Below are positions 17,697 to 26,177 of a stretch of 54,156 bases of DNA, in pieces. Origin of the DNA: Methylococcales bacterium (lineage in GTDB: Bacteria > Pseudomonadota > Gammaproteobacteria > Methylococcales > Methylomonadaceae); NCBI GenBank assembly GCA_026399075.1, contig JAPLRR010000037.1, forward strand, positions 1-54,156, read 5' to 3'. A program made the position numbers and the translations under genes. The notes beneath the pieces were generated by a model. It did not search any database, was not told where the DNA came from, and was given only the letters and a program-made list of their open reading frames with translations. How positions within the stretch are numbered: position 1 is the stretch's first letter; the number at the start of each line of letters is the position of its first letter.

Positions 17697-18527
17697 ATGG
17701 ACACAAGATTGCACCAAGTCCTTGGTGCCGGTTTGGGCTTGCGGCGGCCTTTGTTAAGCCAGCTCGTTTCATCACCCCCAAAACAAGTCGGCTTTTATGA
17801 AGTTGCCCCCGAAAATTGGATCACTATTGGCGGCAAATACGGCAAGCAATTCCGGGCGATGACGGAACGCTTTGATTTCGTTTGCCATGGTTTGTCATTG
17901 TCAATAGGTAGCACGGATCCGCTGGACGAACAGTTTGTCCGCGCAGTCAAACAATTCATGGCTGAACATCAAATGAAGTTTTACAGTGAACATTTAAGCT
18001 ATTGCAGTAAAGACGGGCATTTGTACGATTTAATGCCAATCCCGTTCACCTCAGACGCGGTGTCCCACGCAGCGGCCCGGATCCGGCGGGTGCAAGACAT
18101 CCTTGAACAAAAAATCGCCATCGAAAATGTCTCTTATTACGCCGCTCCTGGCCAAGAAATGGCCGAGATAGATTTTTTTAATGCCGTTATCGAGGAGGCC
18201 GACTGTGATGTGTTAATTGATATCAATAATATTTACGTCAATAGCGTAAACCACGGTTACGATGCCGAAGATTTTTTAAGGGCAATACCCGCGCAACGTA
18301 TCGCTTATGCGCACATTGCCGGGCATCATGTGGAAGCGGAAGATTTTTTGGTTGATACCCACGGTGCAACTGTGGTTGACCCCGTATGGGCTTTGTTAGG
18401 TAAAGCCTATGCGCTTTATGGGGTGTTCCCGACTTTATTGGAACGGGATTTTAACCTTCCTACGATACCTGAATTGTTACAGGAAGTGGACACCATCAGG
18501 ATGATACAGGCGAGGGCTGGCGCATGA
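17697..18527 (+). CDS. hvfB: MNIO (DUF692) multinuclear iron oxidase
   Basis: This 276-residue TIM-barrel enzyme is of the MbnB/HvfB/BufB family, expected to oxidise cysteines in the neighbouring EGACG peptide. Probable iron ligands and partners are visible (numbered from this start): His64 in CHGLSLS, Glu98-His99 in SEHLSY, Glu143 in IENVSYYA, Asp175 and Asn177 in DINNIYVN, His206 and His210 in AHIAGH, Asp220 and His222 in DTHG, and Glu249 in LLERD. GAGLGLRR close to the N-terminus is the usual family start. Another in-frame ATG at 17658 also has AGGGAGG upstream and would add 13 residues. The enzyme is cytoplasmic. Its stop overlaps the next gene by four bases. Confidence 0.92.
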   Translation: MDTRLHQVLGAGLGLRRPLLSQLVSSPPKQVGFYEVAPENWITIGGKYGKQFRAMTERFDFVCHGLSLSIGSTDPLDEQFVRAVKQFMAEHQMKFYSEHLSYCSKDGHLYDLMPIPFTSDAVSHAAARIRRVQDILEQKIAIENVSYYAAPGQEMAEIDFFNAVIEEADCDVLIDINNIYVNSVNHGYDAEDFLRAIPAQRIAYAHIAGHHVEAEDFLVDTHGATVVDPVWALLGKAYALYGVFPTLLERDFNLPTIPELLQEVDTIRMIQARAGA

Positions 18528-19297
18528 AAAGCAGTGGCTTTACCGCTGGCGGGGCGGTGGACTTTGCCGGTAAACAGCAAGAATTTGCGGCCTATATCCG
18601 GGACCCTGAAAACAACCCGGCACCTGCGGATGTTGACGGCGCCAGGATGGCCATGTATAGGGCCTTATTTTTTAATAATGTCGATGGCTTTTTATCGGCC
18701 AACTTTCCGGTGTTAAGGGCGATCTTGGACGACACCCAATGGCTGGCTTTAGTTTCGGACTTTTTTGCCAAACACGCCTCAATGTCGCCTTATTTTTCAG
18801 ATATTCCAGAAGAATTTTTGGCGTATCTGCAAACTGAGCGGGACAGCCAGGAAGATTTCCCCTTTCTACTGGAGTTGGCGCACTACGAGTGGGTGGAAAT
18901 GGCCTTGTCCATTTCCCGTGAAGAATTGCCTGCCGCCAAGCCTGACGTAGAATCGTTACAAAACTGCACTATCAGTTTGTCTCCTGTGGCGTGGCCTTTA
19001 GCTTATCAATACCCCGTCCACAAAATTGCGCCTGCCTTTTTGCCGCAGCTTGCCCCCGAAGTACCAACTTTTCTTGTTGTTTACCGAAACCAAGAGGATG
19101 AGGTTAATTTTATTGAAATTACCCCCATCACTTACCGTTTGTTGGAAATCATCCAAGAACAGGGAAATTTAAAGGCAAACGACTATTTGCAGCAGGTGGC
19201 CCAAGAGTCTGGCCATCCTGACCCCGGACGCATTATTGCCGGGGGCTTGCAGATATTGAAAGAGCTGGCCGAAAAGACGGTTATTGTGGTGTCTTGA
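18524..19297 (+). CDS. hvfC: DUF2063 protein, MNIO partner
   Basis: This 257-residue protein belongs to the DUF2063 (putative DNA-binding domain) family, the usual partner of DUF692 enzymes. It has an N-terminal helical domain with FAAYIRDPENN, ARMAMYRALFFNNVDGFLSANFPVLRAIL and SPYFSDIPEEFLAYL (about 17-105), and a C-terminal mixed domain. In HvfBC and BufBC systems this partner binds the precursor and is needed for modification. It overlaps the enzyme gene by ATGA, so translation is coupled. The operon ends here; the 55 bases to the convergent lipoprotein gene contain an inverted pair around ATTCCACTCTGC/GCAGAGTGGATG. Confidence 0.9.
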   Translation: MKSSGFTAGGAVDFAGKQQEFAAYIRDPENNPAPADVDGARMAMYRALFFNNVDGFLSANFPVLRAILDDTQWLALVSDFFAKHASMSPYFSDIPEEFLAYLQTERDSQEDFPFLLELAHYEWVEMALSISREELPAAKPDVESLQNCTISLSPVAWPLAYQYPVHKIAPAFLPQLAPEVPTFLVVYRNQEDEVNFIEITPITYRLLEIIQEQGNLKANDYLQQVAQESGHPDPGRIIAGGLQILKELAEKTVIVVS

Positions 19298-19352
19298 TAG
19301 CATTCCACTCTGCTATACCGCCAATTCTGGCAGAGTGGATGCATTCATCACA

Positions 19353-19832
19353 TTAAAAAAGCTTACTAAAAAATCCTTCTTTGGGCTTAGGTTCAGGTGC
19401 CTGATAGGATTTGAAGCCCTTATCCAAGCCCTTGGGTTGAGTGCAATGAAACGCGGCACTATTGTATTTAATTTGTAAGGAGCGGGGATTTTCATGCTCA
19501 TCAAGATACTTTTCGGCTTCTTCGTCGGTTAAATCCTTGACCATATAATTTGCAATACATTGGCAAGGTTTAGCAAAGCGTTCTTTGTCCACCTCAGGGT
19601 TCGTCGAGTTTTTCAACTCCCTCGCCACACATTGCGCGGCGAAAGCGTCTTCAAACTTATGTTTTTCTTGTGGCGTGACGGGTTCGTCTTTTGAGTGGTC
19701 AAACGGATTAAACGCGGTTTTGGCTGGCTCGGTTTTTTGCTCTTCATCTGAACAGCCAGTGAGGGATAAGGAAATAACCACGCAGGTTAAGGCGGCACAT
19801 AATATATTTTTAGTAATAGTGTATGTTTTCAT
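19353..19832 (-). CDS. Small lipoprotein of unknown function
   Basis: This 159-residue protein has a type II signal peptide: hydrophobic stretch, then LTGC with the lipidated Cys27. It continues with a charged linker and a helical domain holding a C-x(n)-CQC-x(n)-HC cysteine pattern (AAQCVAREL, KPCQCIANYM, AAFHC). The longest frame starts at 19859, but MKTYTITKN at 19832 gives a normal lipoprotein signal. The protein ends with PKEGFFSKLF. It lies between the RiPP operon (convergent) and corB (same strand, upstream of neither). I do not recognise the family. Four cysteines outside the lipobox and the location make a metal or redox role possible, but that is a guess. Confidence 0.65.
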   Translation of the reverse strand: MKTYTITKNILCAALTCVVISLSLTGCSDEEQKTEPAKTAFNPFDHSKDEPVTPQEKHKFEDAFAAQCVARELKNSTNPEVDKERFAKPCQCIANYMVKDLTDEEAEKYLDEHENPRSLQIKYNSAAFHCTQPKGLDKGFKSYQAPEPKPKEGFFSKLF

Positions 19833-20013
19833 AATTGCATCAGAAAAGTGTAAAGGCACAAGGCTCAGCTATCGGGGCTGCCAATAAAGGTGGCAAACTT
19901 TAGCATTTTATTTGGGCCTGTTCTAGTTATCTTCGCATCGAAAATAAAACGGCCACTCATTGATGAGGGGTACAGAGGCAGTAAAACTACCCCTGCACTT
20001 ATCTGGGGGGGGC

Positions 20014-22032
20014 TTAATTATCTTCGGTGACTATCAACGCACGGGCTTGTTGTTTGAGCACCAAGGCTTTTTTCAATGCCGCCTTGGTGTATTTCTTCTC
20101 AAGTTTGAGTGCGCCATCCATCAGGCTGAGCGCTTCAGGATACAAATTATAGCCTTGTTGCAGCACTTGGATGCCATCTTCGGTGTCGGCCATGGCCAAG
20201 CGCACGGTTTCCCTGAAAGCTTTACCTGTTTCAGATAAGGCCCGCTCATCCAATCGGCTGGAGTTGCGGATATTTTCCAAGACATTAATGGCCCTAAGGA
20301 ATGAGGCGATTGCTGTGACTTTGCTGGAATCAAGGGTGATCAACCGGGGGTGGTTGTTTTGGTCTTCCGCTTTTGCGCCAGGCGAGGTGTTAAACGCCAC
20401 GCTATTATAAAAAGCGATTGCTTCTTCTAAAGTTGCCACGGAATTGTTATGGAAATACGGTGGCGTGTCAGCGGCTTCAATCAACGCGCTAATATTAAAA
20501 CGACCGTCGCCATAACAAGTTGCGTCTTTGTTGGGGCCGCAGGTTTGGCTGGCAACTTTGCCAAAGCCGCCATCGTAGGCGATTTCAGGGGCGACCAGGC
20601 GGGCAGGATGTAAATCTTGGTTTTCAATGCCGTTGTTGCGGTTGCCATTGAGCTTAGAGATGGATGCATTGGCCCCCGCATTGATATGGCAACCCCGGCA
20701 TTTGCCCGTGCCGTCATCAAAGTCGCTATTAAACAAGGCTTTGCCTTTTTCCACCAGGGCGGAATTAAAGTGCATTTTCTCCAGATTGATATCGGCGCTA
20801 CGCCCCAAAGACAACATATAAGCTTCCATGGCATCCAGTTCATCTGCGGTAGGTAACCGAAAATCGACCCCTGCGACCCGATTCAGGGTTTTGGTGGCGT
20901 GTTGGGTTATCGCCCCAATTGCAAATGAGCGTAACGTGCCGTCACCGGGTGAGCCATCGCCAGACCAGCCAACCATATGGTTAGACAGCGGCAGGTCATA
21001 GACGGTACCGTCTTCATGGGTGTGTTCGCCCGTGCTCTCGTCATGGGTTGCGCCTAAGAAATCGATAAATTCTGGGGAAACGGAGGTGCCTAGCCCTAAG
21101 GTGTGCGGGACGCTGCGGAACACGGGCGGTTTGTCAAAGCCATCGGCGTTGGCCAAAATCAGCCCGAATTGGCGCAGCAATTTGGGGTTTTCCAGTCCCG
21201 CAAGGGCTGGGTTGGTTTCGGCCACGAACAAGGGGTCGTTTTTGGGTAAAGTGGCGATGTAAACCGGATCGATGGTGTGGTTGTTGTCTGGGCGGTGGCA
21301 AGTGCCGCAGGTGCGGCCATTGCCGTTAAATTTCTCATCAACAAACAGTTTACGTCCTTTGGCTATTTTTTCTGCCAGCGTTAAGGTTGTGCTGCCGTGT
21401 GCCATCGCTACTTTGGGCAGCAAAAAGGCGAAAGCAGGTTGTTGGCTGTTGCTTGGCGCTGTGTTCAGTTGTGCGACAGCCCACGGCTTGTCGCTGTAAT
21501 AAAGCCGCTGTAAAAATGATGGTGTGCCCGCCAATAGGGCGTGGCTTTGGGGTGTTTGGCCAGCTGCCGTGATAACAACGCTGTCTAAGGTAAAGCCATC
21601 TAAGCGGGCGCGGTCTAGCTTTACTGTGCCGCTGGCAATGCCTGCCGCATCAGATTGAAGTGTGCCAATAAGCTGATAATTCAGCGACGAGGAGGCCGGT
21701 TTTGTTATCCCGGACAGCCAGAGCTCATAACGCTGTTGTGGGGCCAATTGCTGGGCTTTGGCGGTAAGTTCACCCGTGATCAGGTTGAAGCGGATGTCGC
21801 CATGGCCATGTTGGCTGCTATGTGATAAGTTTTGGGCATTAGCCAAGGCAAAGCGTAAGTTTTCAGCGCCACCGTGGGTTTCATGTTGGCGATTCCAGTT
21901 GGCAATCACAGCGCTTAAGGTTTGGACATCACCCTGACCTAGTTCGGGGGAGTCTTGTTGCGGCCACAAGCCCCAGGAAAGGGAGCCTGCCAGCAGCAGT
22001 GTGACAGCGCCTAACGCGAATTTTTTGTACAT
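20014..22032 (-). CDS. corB: Di-heme cytochrome c, CorB/surface cytochrome c peroxidase type
   Basis: This 672-residue exported protein has an N-terminal signal anchor (MYKKFALGAVTLLLAGSLSW), then a CHRD-like beta domain (about 50-190), then a di-heme peroxidase-like region. Two c-heme sites are present, CGTCH (242-246) and CRGCH (445-449). DTPPYFHNNSVATLEEAIAFYN near the end is typical of MauG/cytochrome c peroxidase relatives. In methanotrophs such genes lie beside corA or mopE, and the Methylococcus homologue is a surface-associated protein. A TTG start at 22080 was rejected in favour of the ATG with its signal sequence. It probably oxidises the CorA tryptophan or serves in electron transfer; which one is not settled by sequence. 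Confidence 0.85.
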   Translation of the reverse strand: MYKKFALGAVTLLLAGSLSWGLWPQQDSPELGQGDVQTLSAVIANWNRQHETHGGAENLRFALANAQNLSHSSQHGHGDIRFNLITGELTAKAQQLAPQQRYELWLSGITKPASSSLNYQLIGTLQSDAAGIASGTVKLDRARLDGFTLDSVVITAAGQTPQSHALLAGTPSFLQRLYYSDKPWAVAQLNTAPSNSQQPAFAFLLPKVAMAHGSTTLTLAEKIAKGRKLFVDEKFNGNGRTCGTCHRPDNNHTIDPVYIATLPKNDPLFVAETNPALAGLENPKLLRQFGLILANADGFDKPPVFRSVPHTLGLGTSVSPEFIDFLGATHDESTGEHTHEDGTVYDLPLSNHMVGWSGDGSPGDGTLRSFAIGAITQHATKTLNRVAGVDFRLPTADELDAMEAYMLSLGRSADINLEKMHFNSALVEKGKALFNSDFDDGTGKCRGCHINAGANASISKLNGNRNNGIENQDLHPARLVAPEIAYDGGFGKVASQTCGPNKDATCYGDGRFNISALIEAADTPPYFHNNSVATLEEAIAFYNSVAFNTSPGAKAEDQNNHPRLITLDSSKVTAIASFLRAINVLENIRNSSRLDERALSETGKAFRETVRLAMADTEDGIQVLQQGYNLYPEALSLMDGALKLEKKYTKAALKKALVLKQQARALIVTEDN

Positions 22033-22080
22033 GGTGAATTTCCTATAAATCAAGTTTGGAATTAAAGCGGTAAAACGCAA

Positions 22081-22113
22081 AACGGCTATCTGGCGGGTAG
22101 CCAGATAGCCGTT
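22081..22113 (-). terminator. Strong hairpin between corA and corB
   Basis: AACGGCTATCTGGC (22081-22094) pairs perfectly over 14 bases with 22100-22113 across a five-base loop. In the direction of transcription it follows corA by 42 bases and runs into GTTTTGCGTTTT, only a weak T tract. It probably acts as a partial terminator or RNA-processing stem giving more corA than corB transcript. Confidence 0.65.
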
Positions 22114-22155
22114 AGCTTAGCGAATAAGCTTACTTTTTACAAGGTAAGTAGTTTA

Positions 22156-23106
22156 TTACATACCAATTTTATGGACTTCTACAGTCAATTTGTAGTTGGC
22201 ACTGTGTTTGCCGGCTACGTTGTGGTTGTCACCCCCTAAGGCAACGGTCAAAAAGTTTTTGCTAGGATCTTTTTTGTCTAGCAAAACTTCACCTTCAACC
22301 GTAGCGGTTTTTTGGGCAGCTGTCGTATAAGCTGTATCCCAGCCTACCATGCCTGAGTTGACACCTTTCAGTGAGTAAGTCAGTTTTTTGGATACTACCC
22401 ATTCCGGTTTGGACAATTTCCGCCCCCAAAAAGTTGTGCCCGCTGAGCCGTCAAATTTAGCGGTTGCTTGGTGTTTGTTAGGGAACCAATGGGAATGCGT
22501 GCCATTGTCTTGGTTGCCTTGCCAAACAGTCAATGCAGGGATCAAATCGTCATCGTTAGCTAAGGTGGTTACCACGCCAGTTGAGCTGGTTGTGGTTTCG
22601 GTTGCAATGCCATCGTCGTAGCGTTCAACCGTAATGTGGACGCTGACACCTTTTACCGATGCTACCAAGGCGTTTAGGTCAATCAAATACCAGTTGGCAC
22701 TGTGTCCCCAGCCAAAGCTGCGTTTGTCGATGTCGGTTGCATAGGTAAGGCAGTTGGTTGTAACTGTCGCGGAGCAGGCGGAGATGTCGGGGTTGGTGGC
22801 AATGTCATTCCAACCCATGGAAGGCGTCAATGGCACCTTGAACAGTTCGCTGCCGATTAAGCCAGCTGGGCTAATCGCGTCATCTGTTTTGAAGACTATC
22901 TTGTTAGCGTAAGTGTAAGCATTTTTGTCAATTTTAATACGGGCTTTATAGTTGGCACCGTAACCAGCTTGGACAATTTCATTTAAGCGGGCGACGTTAT
23001 TGATGTCTGCGTCTACAGTAGGGACTGCTTTTGCTTGGACGAGTAACGGTGAGCAAAGCAGGGCTACAGCACCAGCCAATTGTAATTTTTTTAAGGTGTT
23101 GGTCAT
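22156..23106 (-). CDS. corA: CorA/MopE-type copper-binding secreted protein
   Basis: This 316-residue exported protein has a signal peptide ending LLVQAKA (about residue 27). The C-terminus (LTVALGGDNHNVAGKH..NYKLTVEVHK) matches the CorA/MopE family of methanotrophs. In Methylococcus MopE, Cu(I) is held by a kynurenine from Trp130 plus His132 and His203. Here Trp133-Gly-His135 (FGWGHSANW) and His206 (GTHSHWFPN) keep the same W-x-H motif and the same +71 spacing to the second His. The family is secreted when copper is scarce and binds Cu(I) tightly. It lies directly upstream of corB. The protein is longer than the roughly 200-residue CorA of Methylomicrobium album. Confidence 0.87.
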   Translation of the reverse strand: MTNTLKKLQLAGAVALLCSPLLVQAKAVPTVDADINNVARLNEIVQAGYGANYKARIKIDKNAYTYANKIVFKTDDAISPAGLIGSELFKVPLTPSMGWNDIATNPDISACSATVTTNCLTYATDIDKRSFGWGHSANWYLIDLNALVASVKGVSVHITVERYDDGIATETTTSSTGVVTTLANDDDLIPALTVWQGNQDNGTHSHWFPNKHQATAKFDGSAGTTFWGRKLSKPEWVVSKKLTYSLKGVNSGMVGWDTAYTTAAQKTATVEGEVLLDKKDPSKNFLTVALGGDNHNVAGKHSANYKLTVEVHKIGM

Positions 23107-23759
23107 TGTATGTTTCCTAGTGGTTGATGAATAAGACGTTCAAACAAATAAGAACGTAATATTACCAAAGCAAACACAATGCCAAGTGTAGAAATGCTAC
23201 TCACTATTTATTAAAAAATTGAATATACAATGCCTTACAAATTCCTCTGCGCCGTCATCTTTGGACTTTGAGGGAAAATTAACGCTTGAAAGACCTATTA
23301 ATAATAGATTATTAGCATAGACTGATGCTGTTTTACGGCAAATACCCTAGTATTTTCGATAAGCCGAGAGTTTAACCACTTGTTTTTTGTTTATCTATCA
23401 TTAGCCTGGTTACTGAGTGTGGCATATGCCTTATTTTTTAAAAAAATTAGGGCATATGACACAAAAAAGTGACCATCAGTAATTTTAGCCAAAGGTGATT
23501 CTTGTCTGTGATGGCTAGGCGTTAGCGACTTTTTGCCCAAAGCAGCACTTAGGTGTTGCTCAGCAATCTTAGTTAGGTAGGGTAAGAACGACAGGGATTT
23601 CACTTGTTATAATTTACCGTAGGGTACGCTGCGCGTAGCTTTACCGAGATTATAAGATGATTTTAATGCTACGCGTAGGATGATACCCGTCCAAAAAAGC
23701 AAACACTAGCCACTGGAATAATTGGCCTTGCCCAATGAAAATGGCGGTTTAAAAACGGC
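23107..23759. other. Intergenic region upstream of corA
   Basis: These 653 bases should hold the copper-controlled corA promoter, which I could not place. A small inverted pair ACGTTC (23136-23141)/GAACGT (23152-23157) lies just upstream of the start codon. A second pair CGCGTAGC (23632-23639)/GCTACGCG (23668-23675), flanked by GGGTA-type ends, looks like a common intergenic repeat. A 70-residue frame at 23391-23603 was not accepted as a gene. Confidence 0.45.
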
Positions 23760-24227
23760 TTAATACACTATTTTATCAATTTTTTCAGACCAGAGAGTAA
23801 AAGGTTGCATGGCACTGGCTAGCTTAAGGTGGTACATAGGGATACGCCGTGCAGTGGGCAAAAGGTTGATCTCATCATAAATAAAGCTATCGTCGAACTG
23901 GGCGCTAGCCGCGTCAAAACGGTCACAGGCATAATAAACCTCGGCTAGCCGTGCCCAGTAAATTGCACCCAAACACATCGGGCAGGGTTCACAACTGGTG
24001 TAAAGGATGCAGCCGTGCAGTTGGAAATCTTGAAGTTTTAGACAAGCCAGTCGAATAGCGCTGATTTCGGCATGGGCGCTAGGGTCAAGGCTGCTGGTGA
24101 CTTGGTTGCCGCTGGCGGCAATCACTTTTTGGTCTTTGACTATCAATGCGCCGAACGGGCCGCCGTTGCCAGAACTGGCATTGTCCGCCGCCAAGGTGAT
24201 CGCTTGCTGTAAAAATTCTTCGTGCAT
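23760..24227 (-). CDS. Guanine deaminase-type CDA-family nucleobase deaminase
   Basis: This is a 155-residue zinc enzyme of the cytidine deaminase-like fold. The catalytic set His52-Ala-Glu54 and the zinc cysteines Cys82-Pro-Met-Cys85 are present. The close fit of LHGCILYTSCEPCPMCLGAIYWARL and the C-terminal aromatic tail (WSEKIDKIVY) to short bacterial guanine deaminases (GuaD type) favours guanine to xanthine conversion. A TadA role is unlikely because the tRNA-binding features are absent. Its ATG directly follows the metA stop with no spacer, so it is the last gene of a leftward four-gene run. Confidence 0.8.
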   Translation of the reverse strand: MHEEFLQQAITLAADNASSGNGGPFGALIVKDQKVIAASGNQVTSSLDPSAHAEISAIRLACLKLQDFQLHGCILYTSCEPCPMCLGAIYWARLAEVYYACDRFDAASAQFDDSFIYDEINLLPTARRIPMYHLKLASAMQPFTLWSEKIDKIVY

Positions 24228-25292
24228 TTAGAGGCCTAAGGGGTTATTGGGATCAACGCCGTCCATAAACGGCAGCCGCCTATCTTGGTTGGTCAGTTGG
24301 TAAATTTTGCCTAGCCAGTTGTTGAACACGGCTTTGGCGGTGTCTTTCCAGGTGTTGTCGATATGTTCCAATACCTCTGCCTCAGGAAATTCGGCCAGTA
24401 TGTCGTCGTTGTCCTTAGCTGACCTGACGGTTTGTTCATAATCCTGAAAAATTTGCTGGGCAAAACCATCAAAATAATGCTCAGGGAAAGGCGGGTAATC
24501 TGCCCGTTCGCCATGATAAAAACGCATGACTTCGCGTTTATATTCTTTTAACAAGCTAATGTCATCGTATTCGGGATGGCCCTGAAAAAACACGATACGG
24601 AAGCCATCGGGGCTGACCGCCAGATGGACGCCGGCTTCTTTGCTGGCGGCCAGCACTTTCAGCCCGCAACGCTCCATATCACTTTGGAATATTTCATTAT
24701 AGCGGGAGTGGGGCACATCAAAGCGGGTGTTAATCTCAGCCACCAAGGGATGGCTGCGGTCAATCAGTTTGTGCGGGTAAACCCCCCAGCGCTTAGCTGG
24801 CAATCGGCTACGCTCAATGCCATAGCAGTATTGGATGACGGCATGGGTAGCCAAACAGGAGCACAGCACTGACGTGACATTTTCCTTGGCCCAGGAAAAT
24901 ACCGCCATCAGCGGCTGCCAAAAGTCCTCTTCGGGCAAGCTGGGTTGGGTGACGTTAGCACCGCTAATAATGAGGGCATCCAAGCCGTCGCGTTGGATTT
25001 TTTCAAAAGGTTCGTAGTATTGGTCTATATGCGCTTGGGCTTTGGGGCTTCTGATCAGGCCGGGAACGGTAAACGGATGGACATGGAATTGGACGATTTG
25101 GTTACAAGCCCCCACCAGCCGGAAAAACTGCCGCTCCGTCGCTTCCAGCGCGGCATCGGGCATAATGTTCAGCAAGCCAATATGCAATTCCCGGATATCC
25201 TGCTGGCTGGCGCGGTCAGGTGCCAGTATCTCTTCGCCTTCTTCGCGCAGGCGTTGGAATGAGGGCAGGTCAATGTGGGCAACTAAAGGCAT
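24228..25292 (-). CDS. metA: Homoserine O-succinyltransferase (MetA family)
   Basis: This 354-residue enzyme makes O-succinylhomoserine, the first committed step of methionine synthesis. The fold is glutamine-amidotransferase-like. The nucleophile is Cys146 (SCLATHA). The His239/Glu241 dyad lies in QGHPEYD, matching His235/Glu237 of E. coli MetA. LHIGLLNIMPDAALEATERQF is the family N-terminal signature. Some relatives use acetyl-CoA instead, and this cannot be decided from sequence alone. It begins 22 bases after the ATPase gene and abuts the deaminase gene. Confidence 0.9.
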   Translation of the reverse strand: MPLVAHIDLPSFQRLREEGEEILAPDRASQQDIRELHIGLLNIMPDAALEATERQFFRLVGACNQIVQFHVHPFTVPGLIRSPKAQAHIDQYYEPFEKIQRDGLDALIISGANVTQPSLPEEDFWQPLMAVFSWAKENVTSVLCSCLATHAVIQYCYGIERSRLPAKRWGVYPHKLIDRSHPLVAEINTRFDVPHSRYNEIFQSDMERCGLKVLAASKEAGVHLAVSPDGFRIVFFQGHPEYDDISLLKEYKREVMRFYHGERADYPPFPEHYFDGFAQQIFQDYEQTVRSAKDNDDILAEFPEAEVLEHIDNTWKDTAKAVFNNWLGKIYQLTNQDRRLPFMDGVDPNNPLGL

Positions 25293-25314
25293 GGTGGTGG
25301 CTCACAGATATTAT

Positions 25315-26160
25315 TCATGGTTGCTTGGCCAAGGCATCGGCAATCAAGCGGATAAAATCAGCTTCATTGCTGACCTTGGCGGCATCATTGGCATCAATGG
25401 TGTAACCGTACTGGTCGGCGATGGCCTGATAACGCGGTAGCCTGGCTTTGAACAACTCGGGGAAAGCCCAGGTGACAAACTCATCTGGGGGCATATTGTC
25501 GCAACTGGTGTAGTTTTTTAGCCGCAAGAATTCAGCAAGTTTGGCATCAAGAAAGGCTTCCCGATAATACAAGGGTTTTGGGTCAGTTTTAGCCCGTTCG
25601 ATGATGGTTTGCTCCAAGGCAGGCGGTATTTTGATATAAATGATCAGGGTGTTTGCCGCCAAGGTTTCCAGGACATCAGGCCTGTCCAGCTCGCACACAC
25701 TGCCACCGGCATCATTGATAAAGTGGTGGTAGCCGTAAATGTCTTCGGCTTTATGGATAAACTCCGGCACGTCATTCATGGCGGCACATTCGGCTTGGTG
25801 ATGCAGCTGTTGCCGGCGTTTAAATTCCTGCAAAGACAGACCGCCTAAGGCTGGATCGCCTACTTTGCCAAGGAAAGTGGATACCGGTGCAAGATTGTCA
25901 ACAGTAATTTTATTGGAAATATAAATGGAGTCAGACAATAACAAATCCCGTAGGAACGGCACGCTCATCGCTTGGCGTTTGATATTGTCCAATATCGGTT
26001 CACGCAGATACTTTGTGCCTATCCGGTAATCACCTGAATAGTGGAACCATTTGGCTTTCGGCAATTTATTGGCCAAGGTCGTTTTGCCTGCGCCGGACAT
26101 GGCTAGCAAGGTAATCCGTTTTGATTGCCAGTCTAAAAATTCCTGGGGGCCCATTCTCAT
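25315..26160 (-). CDS. P-loop ATPase of unknown role
   Basis: This 281-residue protein begins with a Walker A, AMSGAGKTT (20-28), like small nucleotide or adenylate-type kinases. An Asp-rich strand follows (FINDAGGSVCELD, about 168-180), where a catalytic or Walker B aspartate could sit. LIIYIKIPPALEQTIIERAK resembles the lid region of zeta-type or gluconate-kinase-like enzymes. No membrane segments are seen. Position between a DUF6763 gene (17 bases upstream) and metA (22 bases downstream) suggests cotranscription but gives no function. I do not assign a substrate. Confidence 0.65.
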   Translation of the reverse strand: MRMGPQEFLDWQSKRITLLAMSGAGKTTLANKLPKAKWFHYSGDYRIGTKYLREPILDNIKRQAMSVPFLRDLLLSDSIYISNKITVDNLAPVSTFLGKVGDPALGGLSLQEFKRRQQLHHQAECAAMNDVPEFIHKAEDIYGYHHFINDAGGSVCELDRPDVLETLAANTLIIYIKIPPALEQTIIERAKTDPKPLYYREAFLDAKLAEFLRLKNYTSCDNMPPDEFVTWAFPELFKARLPRYQAIADQYGYTIDANDAAKVSNEADFIRLIADALAKQP

Positions 26161-26177
26161 ACAATTAGTTCCTTAAA

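Noticed and set aside
23391..23603. 70-residue minus-strand frame upstream of corA
   Set aside because: It has an odd composition, no ribosome binding site and no homology I recognise. It is more likely intergenic DNA or a decayed remnant.
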